Below are positions 36,011-45,616 of a stretch of DNA of 64,000 bases, piece by piece. Every line of letters begins with the position of its first letter. Position 1 is the stretch's first letter. A program made the translations under genes and the position numbers. The notes under the pieces were generated by a model, which was not told where the DNA came from, did no database searches, and saw only the letters and a list, made by a program, of their open reading frames with translations. The stretch spans positions 1 to 64,000 of the forward strand of contig JAHHUE010000001.1 in assembly GCA_020024155.1 (NCBI GenBank), given 5' to 3'. The stretch is from Oscillospiraceae bacterium (GTDB lineage: Bacteria; Bacillota; Clostridia; Oscillospirales; Ruminococcaceae).

Positions 36011-39000
36011 CTAAAACCTAATATCTTTTCCCAAATAGAAACTGTATATTATGCACTCAATATCATCAATTTGATATAAATATCCGGTTGCAATTCTATA
36101 TAATTCCAATTGTTTATGATATCTTTCGTACAAAGTATTCATATCGTCTACCCTGTCTGTTTTATAATCTATAACATAAGCTTTGTCTTTTGTCAATACT
36201 ATACAGTCAACAACACCTTGAAGCATTATTGTTTCATCTTTGTAGGTATCGTCATTTAATGCCAAAGCTGCATTATATGGCACAAGAAAATCTTTTTCGT
36301 TGTACACTTTTTCACCATTTAATATAAGTGTCGCTAGGTCTGAGTTTATAAATGTTTCTATTTGCTTTTTGTTGATAAGTTTTTTATCAATTATATTTTT
36401 CTGGCTCAGTTTTTCTATTTCATTATCAAGATTAGTTCTTGCAAGAAGAATATCGCTATGCTGTGCAAACAAGTGCATCTGTGTACCTTTTTCGGTTGCT
36501 GTTGCACCTTCTTTTTTAACAAAATCAGGTTTTTTAAGTGTTACTTTCGGAGCAGATTTTGCTATCTCACCAACAGAAACTTTTATCGGCAAGGTTGTTT
36601 TTTCTATATCGTGATAGATATAAGTAAAATTGTCTTTTGCTTTTTCCTTGTCAAAATCAATGCTTTGCTCAGCCTGTAATTCTTCCTCTGTCTGCTCTGT
36701 TTCAGTATCTAAAACATCCTTAATTTCAAAAGACACAAACTCATCTGTTTCAATATTTTCTTTAATCAGCATATACTCAGATAAAATTTTATGTTGCAAA
36801 TACCCCATAATAATCCATTCCATTGGAGTATTAGCTTTTCTGACAGCATAATAATGCACTTTTTCCGATGTCTTTTCAGCAATTTTCAATATTGAATTAT
36901 TTGTAAATAAATTTGTGTATTGTGCAGTGAGAAACATATAATTCTTTGCTCTTGTCAAAGCAACATAAAGCAATCGCATTTCATCATTTGCATTTTCGGC
37001 AAGAATTTTCTTCTTTATTGCCTGTATCCCCGCTGTTGACTTATTATATCCAAAACTTTCATTTGCATAAGTTGCCATACCGAGAACTGGGTCTATCATA
37101 AGGCGTTTTGAACGGTCTTGCTTATTAAATGCAGTTCCAAGCCCACTAACAAAACAAATTGGAAATTCCAGCCCTTTTGATGTATGCATTGTCATAATAG
37201 CAACAGTGTTAGCAGGTCTTTGCATATTTTCGTCAGAGCCTTTTCCTGTTTCGATGCACAAGTCTAAATATCTCAGAAAATCTCCAAGATAATTTTGATA
37301 ACTTTGTGCATATTTTTTTGCCATTACTATAAAACGGCGAACATTTTCTCTTTTTATGTTTCCGTCTTCGGCAAAAGCAAGATTTGTGTAATATCCGGTT
37401 TTGTTTATTATATAATCTATCAGTTTATCCGGAGAATATATTTTTGCAACAAAAGAAAAGTCTTTAAGTTGATTTAAAAACTCAACAGCTTTTGGATTAT
37501 CAGATAAAGAAAGCAGTTTATATAAATTCTCTTTTTTATCTTTAATGCGTATTTCAAGTATTTCGTCCAAAGTGAAAGTAAAAATATCTCCAAACATACC
37601 GGCAGTTAAATATACTTCCTGCAAAGGATTGTTTATAACTTTAAGCAATGATATTATACTTTGAACTTCCGGTTTTTCCAAAAGAGGCTTATCGTCTTTT
37701 ACAAAGGTTTTTATGCCTCTTTCTTTCAAAGCATTTTCAAATTTATCAAAATTCTTTTTATTTCTCAGTAATATGCAGAAATCTCCATAATTTACAACAC
37801 GCTCTTCGCCGTTTTCTGTTATGGTAAATTTGTTTTCAACAAGAGATTGAATTTTTTCTGCAACCATAACAGCTTCATTTTCTTTATCGTTGGCAATCAT
37901 AATGCTTGTGCCCGGCACTTTGCTGTCTGTCTTTTTTGGTGATGGTAAAAGTTGTTCACCGTCAGAATAATCAACGCCTCCAACTTCTTTTGTCATTATT
38001 TTTTCAAAAATAAAGTTTACACCTTTTATAACATTCACTTCACTACGGAAATTGTTTGGCAAAACAATAGTTTTACCCAAAGTGTTGTCAACTTTTTCCC
38101 TTGCTCTTTTTTCAAGCAAAATCTGAGGACTTGCTTTTCTAAAACCATAAATACTTTGCTTAACATCACCAACAACAAAAAGGTTTTCTTCCTTTTCTCT
38201 GGCAATTGTTTTAAATATCATATCTTGAACAAAGCTTGTATCCTGAAATTCGTCTTCCATTATCTTTACATATTTTTCTTGCAAAGCATTGGCAAGAGTT
38301 GTTCTGTTTCCGCTTTCATCTATTAACAACTGAACTGCAAAATGTTCAAAATCTGAAAATTCAAAGGACTTCTGTTGTTTTTTTATTTCCATAAGTTTTT
38401 CAGAGTAGAATACAAAAACATCAGTTATAGCTTTTATATATTTTTTAGTTTGTACAATTTGATAAGAAAAAACATCGCTATCAAGATATTTAATATCTGA
38501 CGCAATATCTTTAAGCAAAGATTTTAATGCATCATTTGCTGTTTTTGCAGCTTCTGAAAATTCTGACTTTGTCCCTTTTTTAAGTCTGCCGATAGTTACA
38601 AGACCTTCATTTGCTATACTTTTAATTCCAAATATATCGTGTTTTTCATAGCACTCTTTCATTAAAAGTATTGATTTTTCATTTATCAAAGTACCTTCTC
38701 TGTATCCGTCTATCTCTCCATATTCAACCAGTTGTTTTACCCTGTTAATAAGGTAAACTGCATAATCTATCTGCTGACCTATATCGTTCCAAAGATACTT
38801 GTATACTTCACTTTCTTCAAATTCTTCATTACCTGCTTTTTCTGCAAGCTCAATAGCTTTTTGTTTTGGAAAAGGAAGTGCAGAAAAATAGTAATACATA
38901 TATTTCAAAAATTCTCTTACTTGTGTATCTTGGCTTGATTTGCCAAACAGAGTAACAAAACTTTGAAAATCTTCATTTTCGTATCCATATTCCATAGCCA

Positions 39001-39427
39001 TATCAATTGCTTTTTCGTGTATAAGCATACTTTGTGCATCGTCACAGATAGTAAAATCAGGTGCTATATCCAAAGTCTCAAAATTTTCTTTTGCAAGCTT
39101 TATACAAAAAGAGTGGATAGTTGAAATATCTGCTTTCTGCAAAGCTACTTTTTGACTTTTTATATATGAATTTTCTGGATTTTCTTTGATAGCAAGATTT
39201 ATGCCTTTTTCAATTCTGTTTTTAAATTCTTTTGCTGACGCATTGGAAAAGGTAACTATAAGTAATCTGTCAGCCGGAGTTTTATTTTCTTCATCAAGCA
39301 AAATACGCAAAGCTTTTTCAACCAAAACTGTTGTTTTGCCACTGCCGGCAGCAGCAGAAAGAACAGTCAAAGTTCCGTCATATTCCAAAGCCTCTTTCTG
39401 TTGAGCTGTCCACTCTCTCTTACTCAT
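36011..39427 (-). CDS. addA: ATP-dependent helicase/nuclease subunit AddA
   Basis: Large subunit (1138 residues) of the AddAB helicase-nuclease that resects double-strand breaks and prepares ends for RecA. The UvrD-type helicase core has Walker A SAAAGSGKTTVLVEKAL (about 24-40), EDEFQDTSFVQ, GDVKQSIYGFR, MTMHTSKGLEFPICFVSG and LLYVALTRAKNYM. The C-terminal nuclease has VDCIVLTKDKAYVIDYKTD. It replaces RecBCD in Firmicutes. The ATG overlaps the end of addB by eight bases. Confidence 0.97.
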   Translation of the reverse strand: MSKREWTAQQKEALEYDGTLTVLSAAAGSGKTTVLVEKALRILLDEENKTPADRLLIVTFSNASAKEFKNRIEKGINLAIKENPENSYIKSQKVALQKADISTIHSFCIKLAKENFETLDIAPDFTICDDAQSMLIHEKAIDMAMEYGYENEDFQSFVTLFGKSSQDTQVREFLKYMYYYFSALPFPKQKAIELAEKAGNEEFEESEVYKYLWNDIGQQIDYAVYLINRVKQLVEYGEIDGYREGTLINEKSILLMKECYEKHDIFGIKSIANEGLVTIGRLKKGTKSEFSEAAKTANDALKSLLKDIASDIKYLDSDVFSYQIVQTKKYIKAITDVFVFYSEKLMEIKKQQKSFEFSDFEHFAVQLLIDESGNRTTLANALQEKYVKIMEDEFQDTSFVQDMIFKTIAREKEENLFVVGDVKQSIYGFRKASPQILLEKRAREKVDNTLGKTIVLPNNFRSEVNVIKGVNFIFEKIMTKEVGGVDYSDGEQLLPSPKKTDSKVPGTSIMIANDKENEAVMVAEKIQSLVENKFTITENGEERVVNYGDFCILLRNKKNFDKFENALKERGIKTFVKDDKPLLEKPEVQSIISLLKVINNPLQEVYLTAGMFGDIFTFTLDEILEIRIKDKKENLYKLLSLSDNPKAVEFLNQLKDFSFVAKIYSPDKLIDYIINKTGYYTNLAFAEDGNIKRENVRRFIVMAKKYAQSYQNYLGDFLRYLDLCIETGKGSDENMQRPANTVAIMTMHTSKGLEFPICFVSGLGTAFNKQDRSKRLMIDPVLGMATYANESFGYNKSTAGIQAIKKKILAENANDEMRLLYVALTRAKNYMFLTAQYTNLFTNNSILKIAEKTSEKVHYYAVRKANTPMEWIIMGYLQHKILSEYMLIKENIETDEFVSFEIKDVLDTETEQTEEELQAEQSIDFDKEKAKDNFTYIYHDIEKTTLPIKVSVGEIAKSAPKVTLKKPDFVKKEGATATEKGTQMHLFAQHSDILLARTNLDNEIEKLSQKNIIDKKLINKKQIETFINSDLATLILNGEKVYNEKDFLVPYNAALALNDDTYKDETIMLQGVVDCIVLTKDKAYVIDYKTDRVDDMNTLYERYHKQLELYRIATGYLYQIDDIECIIYSFYLGKDIRF

Positions 39428-42400
39428 CTTCCTTTTCCTCCTTTACAGTAAATTGTGCCTTTTGTTTTGGCTTCATACGATTAAATTCTTGGCATATACA
39501 ACGATAACCACACCAATCACAACTTGTATTGCCACTTCCCAAATCCAATGGTAAATTATCAAAATCTCCACTGTAAACGCTCTCTGCCATTTCTTTTATC
39601 TTGTTTTGAGAATATTCAAGTATGGCGTGGAACATTTTATCGCTTACAACTTCACTGCCAGACATACTTTTTATTTTGTCATCGCCTTTGATAACCCCGT
39701 ATCTGCCATCACATTCATTATCAAAAGCCTTTGATATTTCAGCATTATCAAGAGCCATACCGGTTGGAGTATACAAACTACCTTCACCATCAAAAATAAA
39801 TGCAGTATCACTTGGCTGATACATAACTGCTGCCGGAACACTGTTTTCTGCAAAATCACGACTTTTAAGAACACTGCTCATATACAATAACAGCTGGTTT
39901 GATATACCGTTATATATATCATCAAGGCTAAAAGTTTTTGTGCCTGTTTTATAGTCCACAATTCTTATATAGCTTTTGCCGTTATCTTTCATTACATCAA
40001 TTCTGTCGCATATACCAATAATGCTAACTTTTTTATTATTGCTGAGTTGTATTGTAATTGGTTTAATATCGCTATCAAAAGCAATAGGTTTTTCAAAAGC
40101 AACTGGACGGAATAAAGACGCATTTTGTTCTGAATGTATATAAGCCAAAAGTTGAAGTGCGTTTTCTTTCATATCTCTGCTTAATGACTTAAACCTTGCA
40201 GTATTCTGTACCTGCTCTGGATAATTTTCTGCAAGATATTCACCAACAACTTTTTCTGCTTGATTTTTAATTGTCTGCCAAGGTGTTTTGTAGTAATCTT
40301 CTTTGTACTCTTCCATTACTTTTTGAGCTATGGTATGCAGATAGTCACCGGCTTCTCTTTGGCTTATCTTTGCTTTTTCAATAGGATAAACTTTAAGAAT
40401 GTTTTTTACAAAGTAACCAAAAGCACATTTGTAGTAATTTTCTGATGCTGTTGGAGAAATTATCAAATGGTCACCTAAAAACTGATTTATAAAATCAAGA
40501 TTTTCCACATTAAAATTTCTCTGATTTATACTTGGAACTGTAATATTTAACTCATCTAATATTTTATTGCTTTCAGTTCCTTTTGTTTCTCCAAGATATT
40601 GAACAAAAAAGTCTTTTGTAACACAATAATCTTCTATGGACAGTATATCTTCTTTGAGTTTTAAATTATCTTTTACACCTTCAATTTCGGCTGATAAAAT
40701 TTCTTGACTATCCACATTTCTTGTTGCACAGGAAATAAACAGTTTTTCTCTTGCAGTAGTCAGTGTTTTGTAAAAATATAAATTTTCAAAAGCAAATCTC
40801 TGAGTAAAATCACTGCTTATTTCAAACTGATTTTCTTTTAGGTATTGTATATCTGCACTGGAAAGTATGCCACCTTCCGATACAATAGCAGGAAAAATAT
40901 CTTGACTTGCACCAAGTACAAATACAATTTTTACTGCATCAATTTTCATTCTTTGAGGGGTGGAAATCATAACGCAGTCCTGTGTCTGAGGTGCAAAACC
41001 TATTTCTGTACCTGAAACCATAAGCATAAATAATTCTTGCATTTGGCTTGCAGTCATAACCATTTCACCGCATATACGATATAATTGCTCTATACAAGAA
41101 ATAGCAGCTTCCCACTGACGCACAAATAAATCGGCTTTTTCTTTATCTTCTGTGTTGTTTATAACATCTGCTAAAATTTCTTCACTGTTAAGACTTGCCA
41201 CAATATCATACATTTCTGTAAGAATATTTTTTCCGCTGTCTTCTTTTCCTTTTTGATGCTGTGAAAATATTTGGTTTATTTTTTCAACCAAAATATTTAT
41301 CTGTGCCAAAATCTCAATATCTTTATCTTTTTCGCCATTTATAAGACCCTGATAAGGAAGTTTAAATTTTTCACTCCAATCAAGCTGGTGGTCCTGCCAT
41401 ATATATAAGTAATTTTCAAGATAATCTATTGTTTCTTTATCAAAATCGGTAAGTCCGGTTTTCAATAATGGTAAAATAGTTTCTCCGTTTACTCCTTTTG
41501 CCATAACTTCCAAAATATTTTTAAAAACCACTACCGGTGCACTCATTGTTATAATTCTGGATTGGTCAATAAAATATGGCATTTTTGCAAGTGTAAAACT
41601 CTCTTGCAACTGATGTTCATACTTATCAATTTGAGGACATACAATTGCTATATCATCATAATTATAGCCTTGTTTAACAAGACTGTTTATTTTTGCAATA
41701 ACATAACTCACTTCTTCAAACTGGTTGGCAAAAACATTTACATAAGCATTTTCTGCCTGCTGATTGCTTATTTTTTTACCAAGCAAAAAGTTATCTATAT
41801 CTGCAAGAGTTTTATTTAAAAATCTGTGCTGTGTTTCAAGTTTTGTAATCGGAGCAATACGTACATCTGCTTTTTTTGCCAAATTCATAAGTTTTTGGGC
41901 AGTTGTTGCAGTATAACTTAATGGGTGTGTACCATTTGAATTATCAAAGTAATTTTCTGCTGTAAGAGAAATATAAACATTGTCTGCTTTTTCCATCATT
42001 CTGGATAATATTTGATATTGTCCGTGAGTAAAGCTTTCAAAACCATCTATAAAAATATGGGTGCTGTCAGTATATCTTTCTGGCAAAGTCTGACTAAGAT
42101 TTATATACATATCTTCCATATCGCCTTCAGAATTTTTTACATCTGCTGAATACTGACTGTAAATAAGTGATATATCCTTTAATTTACCATTTATAGCAGG
42201 TGCGTTTTGTGCAACCGAAAACAAACGTTCACTGTCTATACCGTTTCGTTTAAAATCTTCAAACACCTTAGCAAGTTCAAAAGAAAACTTTACATTTTGC
42301 AGCTGTCTGTCGTAAGCAGATAAATGTTTTTGAACACTCTGCATACTTTTTCTTGCAATTACAGCTTTGCCTGCATCATCAAGCAGTAATGGCATAATCT

Positions 42401-42629
42401 GCCCATCTTCACTTATAACATCACGCAAAAGAGAAGTAAAACTGAAAACTTCAACCAATCCAAGCTGACTTTTTTCCAGCATAGAATAAACTTCTCCTTC
42501 TGCTGTTTTACTAAATTGTTCTGGTATTATAAGCATACTTTTAATGCCGTTTTCAGCATTTTCAAGCAGTTTTTTCATTATATATGAGCTTTTGCCTGTA
42601 CCGGCTGTTCCTAAAATAAGGTTTAACAT
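39420..42629 (-). CDS. addB: ATP-dependent nuclease subunit AddB
   Basis: Partner subunit of 1069 residues. Walker A is ILGTAGTGKSSYIM (about 5-18). The C-terminal nuclease has CDRIDVMKDNGKSYIRIVDYKTG (read: RIDVM, then RIVDYKTG). The 4Fe-4S staple cysteines are visible: one in YYKCAFGYFVKN and three in CDWCGYRCICQEF. It is first in the addBA transcript; GGAGGTC precedes the ATG. Confidence 0.96.
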   Translation of the reverse strand: MLNLILGTAGTGKSSYIMKKLLENAENGIKSMLIIPEQFSKTAEGEVYSMLEKSQLGLVEVFSFTSLLRDVISEDGQIMPLLLDDAGKAVIARKSMQSVQKHLSAYDRQLQNVKFSFELAKVFEDFKRNGIDSERLFSVAQNAPAINGKLKDISLIYSQYSADVKNSEGDMEDMYINLSQTLPERYTDSTHIFIDGFESFTHGQYQILSRMMEKADNVYISLTAENYFDNSNGTHPLSYTATTAQKLMNLAKKADVRIAPITKLETQHRFLNKTLADIDNFLLGKKISNQQAENAYVNVFANQFEEVSYVIAKINSLVKQGYNYDDIAIVCPQIDKYEHQLQESFTLAKMPYFIDQSRIITMSAPVVVFKNILEVMAKGVNGETILPLLKTGLTDFDKETIDYLENYLYIWQDHQLDWSEKFKLPYQGLINGEKDKDIEILAQINILVEKINQIFSQHQKGKEDSGKNILTEMYDIVASLNSEEILADVINNTEDKEKADLFVRQWEAAISCIEQLYRICGEMVMTASQMQELFMLMVSGTEIGFAPQTQDCVMISTPQRMKIDAVKIVFVLGASQDIFPAIVSEGGILSSADIQYLKENQFEISSDFTQRFAFENLYFYKTLTTAREKLFISCATRNVDSQEILSAEIEGVKDNLKLKEDILSIEDYCVTKDFFVQYLGETKGTESNKILDELNITVPSINQRNFNVENLDFINQFLGDHLIISPTASENYYKCAFGYFVKNILKVYPIEKAKISQREAGDYLHTIAQKVMEEYKEDYYKTPWQTIKNQAEKVVGEYLAENYPEQVQNTARFKSLSRDMKENALQLLAYIHSEQNASLFRPVAFEKPIAFDSDIKPITIQLSNNKKVSIIGICDRIDVMKDNGKSYIRIVDYKTGTKTFSLDDIYNGISNQLLLYMSSVLKSRDFAENSVPAAVMYQPSDTAFIFDGEGSLYTPTGMALDNAEISKAFDNECDGRYGVIKGDDKIKSMSGSEVVSDKMFHAILEYSQNKIKEMAESVYSGDFDNLPLDLGSGNTSCDWCGYRCICQEFNRMKPKQKAQFTVKEEKEDE

Positions 42630-42715
42630 AATGACCTCCAGAATAATATTTTATACTTTTATTATTGTACCATAGGGCAGATGTAAAATAAAATATATAA
42701 CTTATTCAAAAACAA

Positions 42716-42757
42716 AAAGACCATCTGTGTTGTCATTTTTTGGCACAGATAGTCTTT
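42716..42757 (-). terminator. terminator after the THUMP methyltransferase
   Basis: Stem AAAGACTATCTGTG / CATCTGTGGTCTTT-type arms (12 bp, one mismatch) around a TTTTTTGG loop, just past the stop and followed on minus by TTTTTGTTTTTG. Confidence 0.8.
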
Positions 42758-42765
42758 ATAATTAT

Positions 42766-43887
42766 TTATTTTTTATCGCCATAGTACATATATAACTGAC
42801 ATGGAATCATACCGTTATAAAGTTTACGACGCTTTGTTGCTTTTTTGCCAAAATTGTTTTCAAATTCAGCATCAGCAGTAATTATATAACTTGATTTAAC
42901 TTTATTTTGGTCAAGTCTTTTGGAAAGTGTTTTTTCCAATTGTGTTGCAATATCTATATCACCAAGACGCTCACCGTATGGTGGGTTTGTGATAACAACA
43001 GAATCACTTTGTGGTGAAAAGCTTTTTACATCAGCCTCAAAAAAGCTTATAACACTGCCAACACCGGCTTTTTGTGCATTCTGTTTTGCAATTTCAAGCA
43101 CCAATGGGTCAATGTCAAAACCATAAGCTTTAAAAGGAACATCACGGTTAATTGCCATTCTTGCTTTTGTTCTTTCTTCTTCCCATATTTCTTTTGGAAT
43201 AAATGAATATTCTTCTGCTGCAAATTTTCTTTTTAAACCGGGTGCAATATTCAATGCTTTCTGAGCTGCCTCAATAAGCAATGTGCCACTGCCGGTAAAT
43301 GGGTCTTGAATAATACTGTCACTTCTTACTCTTGCAAGGTCAACAATTGCAGCTGCCAAAGTTTCTTTTATTGGTGCGTCACCACTGTTTCTGCGATAAC
43401 CTCTTTTGTGCAATCCGTCACCAGAAGTATCAAGCATAACAGAAACAATATCTTTTCTTATAGCAACTCTTATTTTATAAAGGTTGCCTGTTTCTGAAAG
43501 AATTTTTGTGTTATGTCCTTTTTTAAGGCTCTCTACAATAGCTTTTTTAACTATTTTTTGACAAGCAGGAACACTGGAAAGAGTTGAAGATAAAGATGAG
43601 CCCTTTACTGGAAACTGTGCGTCTTTTGGCATAATTTTTGCCCAGTCTATGCTAAAAACACCGTCAAATAATTCATCAAAAGTTCTTGCTTTAAATTCTT
43701 TTAAAAGAATAACAACTCTCTCAGCTGTTCTGAGATTTATATTTGCAGCAGCGATAATTCTTTCGTCACCTTTAAAAGTAACTTTTCCGTCTGTAACCTG
43801 TATATCTGTTGCTCCAAGCTTTTTAACCTCATAATTAAGCACAGATTCTGTGCCAAAATAACAAGGTGCTATCAATGTATATTGCAT
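42766..43887 (-). CDS. THUMP-domain class I RNA methyltransferase (RlmL/YpsC type)
   Basis: Protein of 373 residues. An N-terminal THUMP region (about 50-150) that binds RNA is followed by a methyltransferase domain with IQDPFTGSGTLLIEAA (SAM loop) and the N-methylation motif NPPYGERLGD. It resembles the N-terminal half of E. coli RlmL (23S m2G2445) and B. subtilis YpsC; older annotations call these DNA methylases, wrongly given the THUMP domain. The start is at MQYTLIAPC with GAGAGG upstream; an upstream in-frame extension crosses the hpf terminator. Confidence 0.9.
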   Translation of the reverse strand: MQYTLIAPCYFGTESVLNYEVKKLGATDIQVTDGKVTFKGDERIIAAANINLRTAERVVILLKEFKARTFDELFDGVFSIDWAKIMPKDAQFPVKGSSLSSTLSSVPACQKIVKKAIVESLKKGHNTKILSETGNLYKIRVAIRKDIVSVMLDTSGDGLHKRGYRRNSGDAPIKETLAAAIVDLARVRSDSIIQDPFTGSGTLLIEAAQKALNIAPGLKRKFAAEEYSFIPKEIWEEERTKARMAINRDVPFKAYGFDIDPLVLEIAKQNAQKAGVGSVISFFEADVKSFSPQSDSVVITNPPYGERLGDIDIATQLEKTLSKRLDQNKVKSSYIITADAEFENNFGKKATKRRKLYNGMIPCQLYMYYGDKK

Positions 43888-43925
43888 CAAGTAACCTCTC
43901 TTTGTAAAAACAAAACAATCTAAAT

Positions 43926-43950
43926 AGAGCTCCATATAAAATGGAGCTCT
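43926..43950. terminator. stem-loop after hpf
   Basis: Perfect 10-bp stem AGAGCTCCAT / ATGGAGCTCT with a 5-base loop, 16 bases past the hpf stop; T-tract on minus is weak (ATTTAGATT). Confidence 0.6.
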
Positions 43951-43965
43951 TTATATTATATGTGT

Positions 43966-44541
43966 TTATTGTGGTAAAAGCAAGCCATATTTGCCGTCTT
44001 TTCTCTTATACACCACATTGATTTCTTCTGTTACAACATCTTTAAACATAAAGAATGTATGGTCTAGCATATTCATTTCAAATATTGCGTCTTCAACTGA
44101 CTGAGGTTCAAGGTCAAATATTTTCTTACGAACAATTTCGTATTCTTCTTCCTCTTCAACAGCACCAGAAAGCAAATCATATTTGTAACTTGCTCTTGGA
44201 GTATTACCTGCTGGCAATTCAGTTTCCAGTTTACCCAAAGCATCTTTTTCTTTCAGCTTTTTAGTAAGTTTTTTTCTGTTTTTGATAATTTGAGATTCAA
44301 TTTTATCAATAGCTGCCTCCAATGCAAGTTCCATTTTTGGAGCACTCTTTTCACTTCTAAAAGAGATACCGTGGTCTTTAATGGTAACTTCAACTGTCTG
44401 CCAGTCTTTTTCAACTGTAACTGTTACATAAGCCTGTACTTCTTCTGGGAAAAATTTATCAAGTTTTTCAAGCTTTTCCTCCACTAAATTCAAAAAATTA
44501 GGTTTTAAATTAACTTTTCTGCCTGTTGTGTTTACTTTCAT
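43966..44541 (-). CDS. hpf: ribosome hibernation promoting factor, long form
   Basis: Long HPF of 191 residues that pairs idle 70S ribosomes into 100S dimers. The N domain (1-~105: GRKVNLKPNFLNLVEEKLEKL, VEVTIKDHGISFRSE) fills the decoding centre. A linker leads to the C-terminal dimerisation domain (about 130-188: YEIVRKKIFDLEPQSVEDAIFEMNMLDHTFFMF, abbreviated here to FDLEPQSVEDAIFEMN) ending YKRKDGKYGLLLP. It is transcribed alone from its own promoter with a short structured leader. Confidence 0.95.
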   Translation of the reverse strand: MKVNTTGRKVNLKPNFLNLVEEKLEKLDKFFPEEVQAYVTVTVEKDWQTVEVTIKDHGISFRSEKSAPKMELALEAAIDKIESQIIKNRKKLTKKLKEKDALGKLETELPAGNTPRASYKYDLLSGAVEEEEEYEIVRKKIFDLEPQSVEDAIFEMNMLDHTFFMFKDVVTEEINVVYKRKDGKYGLLLPQ

Positions 44542-44547
44542 AATTAT

Positions 44548-44580
44548 ACCTCCTGAGGTGAAGCTTGATACTAATGTATC
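44548..44580 (-). promoter_or_regulatory. hpf 5' leader with terminal hairpin and palindromic ribosome-binding site
   Basis: If transcription starts about seven bases after the -10, the mRNA opens with the hairpin GATAC-ATTA-GTATC (44567-44580). The Shine-Dalgarno then lies in a 12-base palindrome ACCTCAGGAGGT (44548-44559), which could pair with a second copy or hide the site. Seen in sequence; any control of HPF synthesis is inference. Confidence 0.4.
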
Positions 44581-44588
44581 TTGTAATT

Positions 44589-44617
44589 ATATTAGCATAT
44601 TGCATATAATTTTTCAA
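44589..44617 (-). promoter_or_regulatory. hpf promoter
   Basis: On minus, TTGAAA, 17-base spacer, TAATAT, about 48 bases before the hpf ATG. Confidence 0.7.
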
Positions 44618-44717
44618 CAGTTTTTAAAAAATTTTAACATAATTTTCAATTTATATAAAAAATCATACAATATCAGCTTTCGACAAACTTTTCTTACAGG
44701 TAATGATATTATATATA

Positions 44718-44817
44718 CATAAGACAGACCTGCTTGTAGGCTGAGTAGGATGTCTTGCATTTCCTCATATACTTTTTCTCTTGCAAAAAAACCGTTTGGA
44801 ATTCAAACGGTTTTTTT
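44718..44817 (+). ncRNA. candidate small RNA between hpf and the 4Fe-4S gene
   Basis: The 289-base gap upstream of hpf holds no ORF, but its right part is structured. On plus, AAGACA (44722-) pairs with TGTCTT about 30 bases on, enclosing CCTGCTTGTAGG (a small hairpin) and CTGAGTAGGA. A 30-base single-stranded tract and a strong terminator (44788-44813, then seven T) follow. A TATTAT/TATATA-rich -10 region with an imperfect TCGACA lies upstream. GC content is higher than in the flanking spacer. It could instead be the 3' untranslated end of the minus-strand 4Fe-4S gene. No known RNA family is recognised. Confidence 0.3.
44788..44813. terminator. bidirectional terminator after the 4Fe-4S gene
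   Basis: Stem AAACCGTTTG / CAAACGGTTT with A- and T-tracts on both sides. On minus it ends the 4Fe-4S gene; on plus it would end the candidate small RNA. Confidence 0.85.
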
Positions 44818-44830
44818 GTTTATTCATATT

Positions 44831-45499
44831 TTATTGTTTTACTTTACCATAAGGACAATATTTAATGCAAATGCCACACACAGCACCACGCCCAATATGT
44901 TTAAATTCTCTTTTCATATATTCACTGCATTTTGCAGAGTTAAAAAATTCTTCTCTGTTTGTAGACCAGTTTTTGCCACTTATTGCACCAGAAGGGCACA
45001 TATCTCTGCATATATTGCAATGATTACAAGGATTTTCTGGATATTCTGTTGGGTTATCAAATTCGCAATCAGTAAATATTGTTCCAAGTCTTACAGATGC
45101 ACCATAATCTTTGTGTAAAAATAAGCAGTTATTGCCCATATTTCCAAGTCCTGAAAGACACGCAGCCTTTTTATGAGAATATCTGCCACGATAGTTCCAG
45201 CCTTCATCATTTATGCTTTGGCTTGATGCTACTGTTATATATTTATACCCCTTTTGTTGTAAAAACATACCTGTTTGAAGCAGGCAGGAATCTATAAAAG
45301 TATTTACACTTCTATAATGATTAAAATATGTGTGAGTTGGTTTGTCTGTAATTTCATCAATAATTGCGTCAGAAAGTCTTATAACAATTGAAATTGCATT
45401 TTTCAAGCCACCAATTCCGTCTTCTGTCTTGCAAAAGCCAACATCTGTAACTCCAAGTGATAATATTTTTTCTTTTATTTCGTTTTGTATTTCAGTCAT
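44831..45499 (-). CDS. 4Fe-4S double-cluster protein, QueG-like
   Basis: Iron-sulfur protein of 222 residues. Two clusters are encoded in CNHCNICRDMCPSGAISG and CGICIKYCPYG near the C-terminus. The upstream part (GLGNMGNNCLFLHKDYGASVRLGTIF, here read as GLGNMGNNCLFLH then GASVRLGTIFTD) resembles the reductive region of epoxyqueuosine reductase QueG. It is much shorter than QueG (about 380) and lacks its HEAT tail, so it is better called a related reductase of unknown substrate. The ribosome-binding site (GGAAT) is weak. Confidence 0.8.
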   Translation of the reverse strand: MTEIQNEIKEKILSLGVTDVGFCKTEDGIGGLKNAISIVIRLSDAIIDEITDKPTHTYFNHYRSVNTFIDSCLLQTGMFLQQKGYKYITVASSQSINDEGWNYRGRYSHKKAACLSGLGNMGNNCLFLHKDYGASVRLGTIFTDCEFDNPTEYPENPCNHCNICRDMCPSGAISGKNWSTNREEFFNSAKCSEYMKREFKHIGRGAVCGICIKYCPYGKVKQ

Positions 45500-45590
45500 T
45501 TATTTATATTCCATATCCTAATTTTTTAGCATATTTATACTATCAGTTTTCAAAATAAAAATCAACCAAACAAATTTTTTACAAAAACAA

Positions 45591-45616
45591 AAAGCACATC
45601 AACTATGATGTGCTTT
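45591..45616 (-). terminator. terminator after divIC
   Basis: Stem AAAGCACATC / GATGTGCTTT followed on minus by TTGTTTTTG, starting at the divIC stop codon. Confidence 0.85.
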
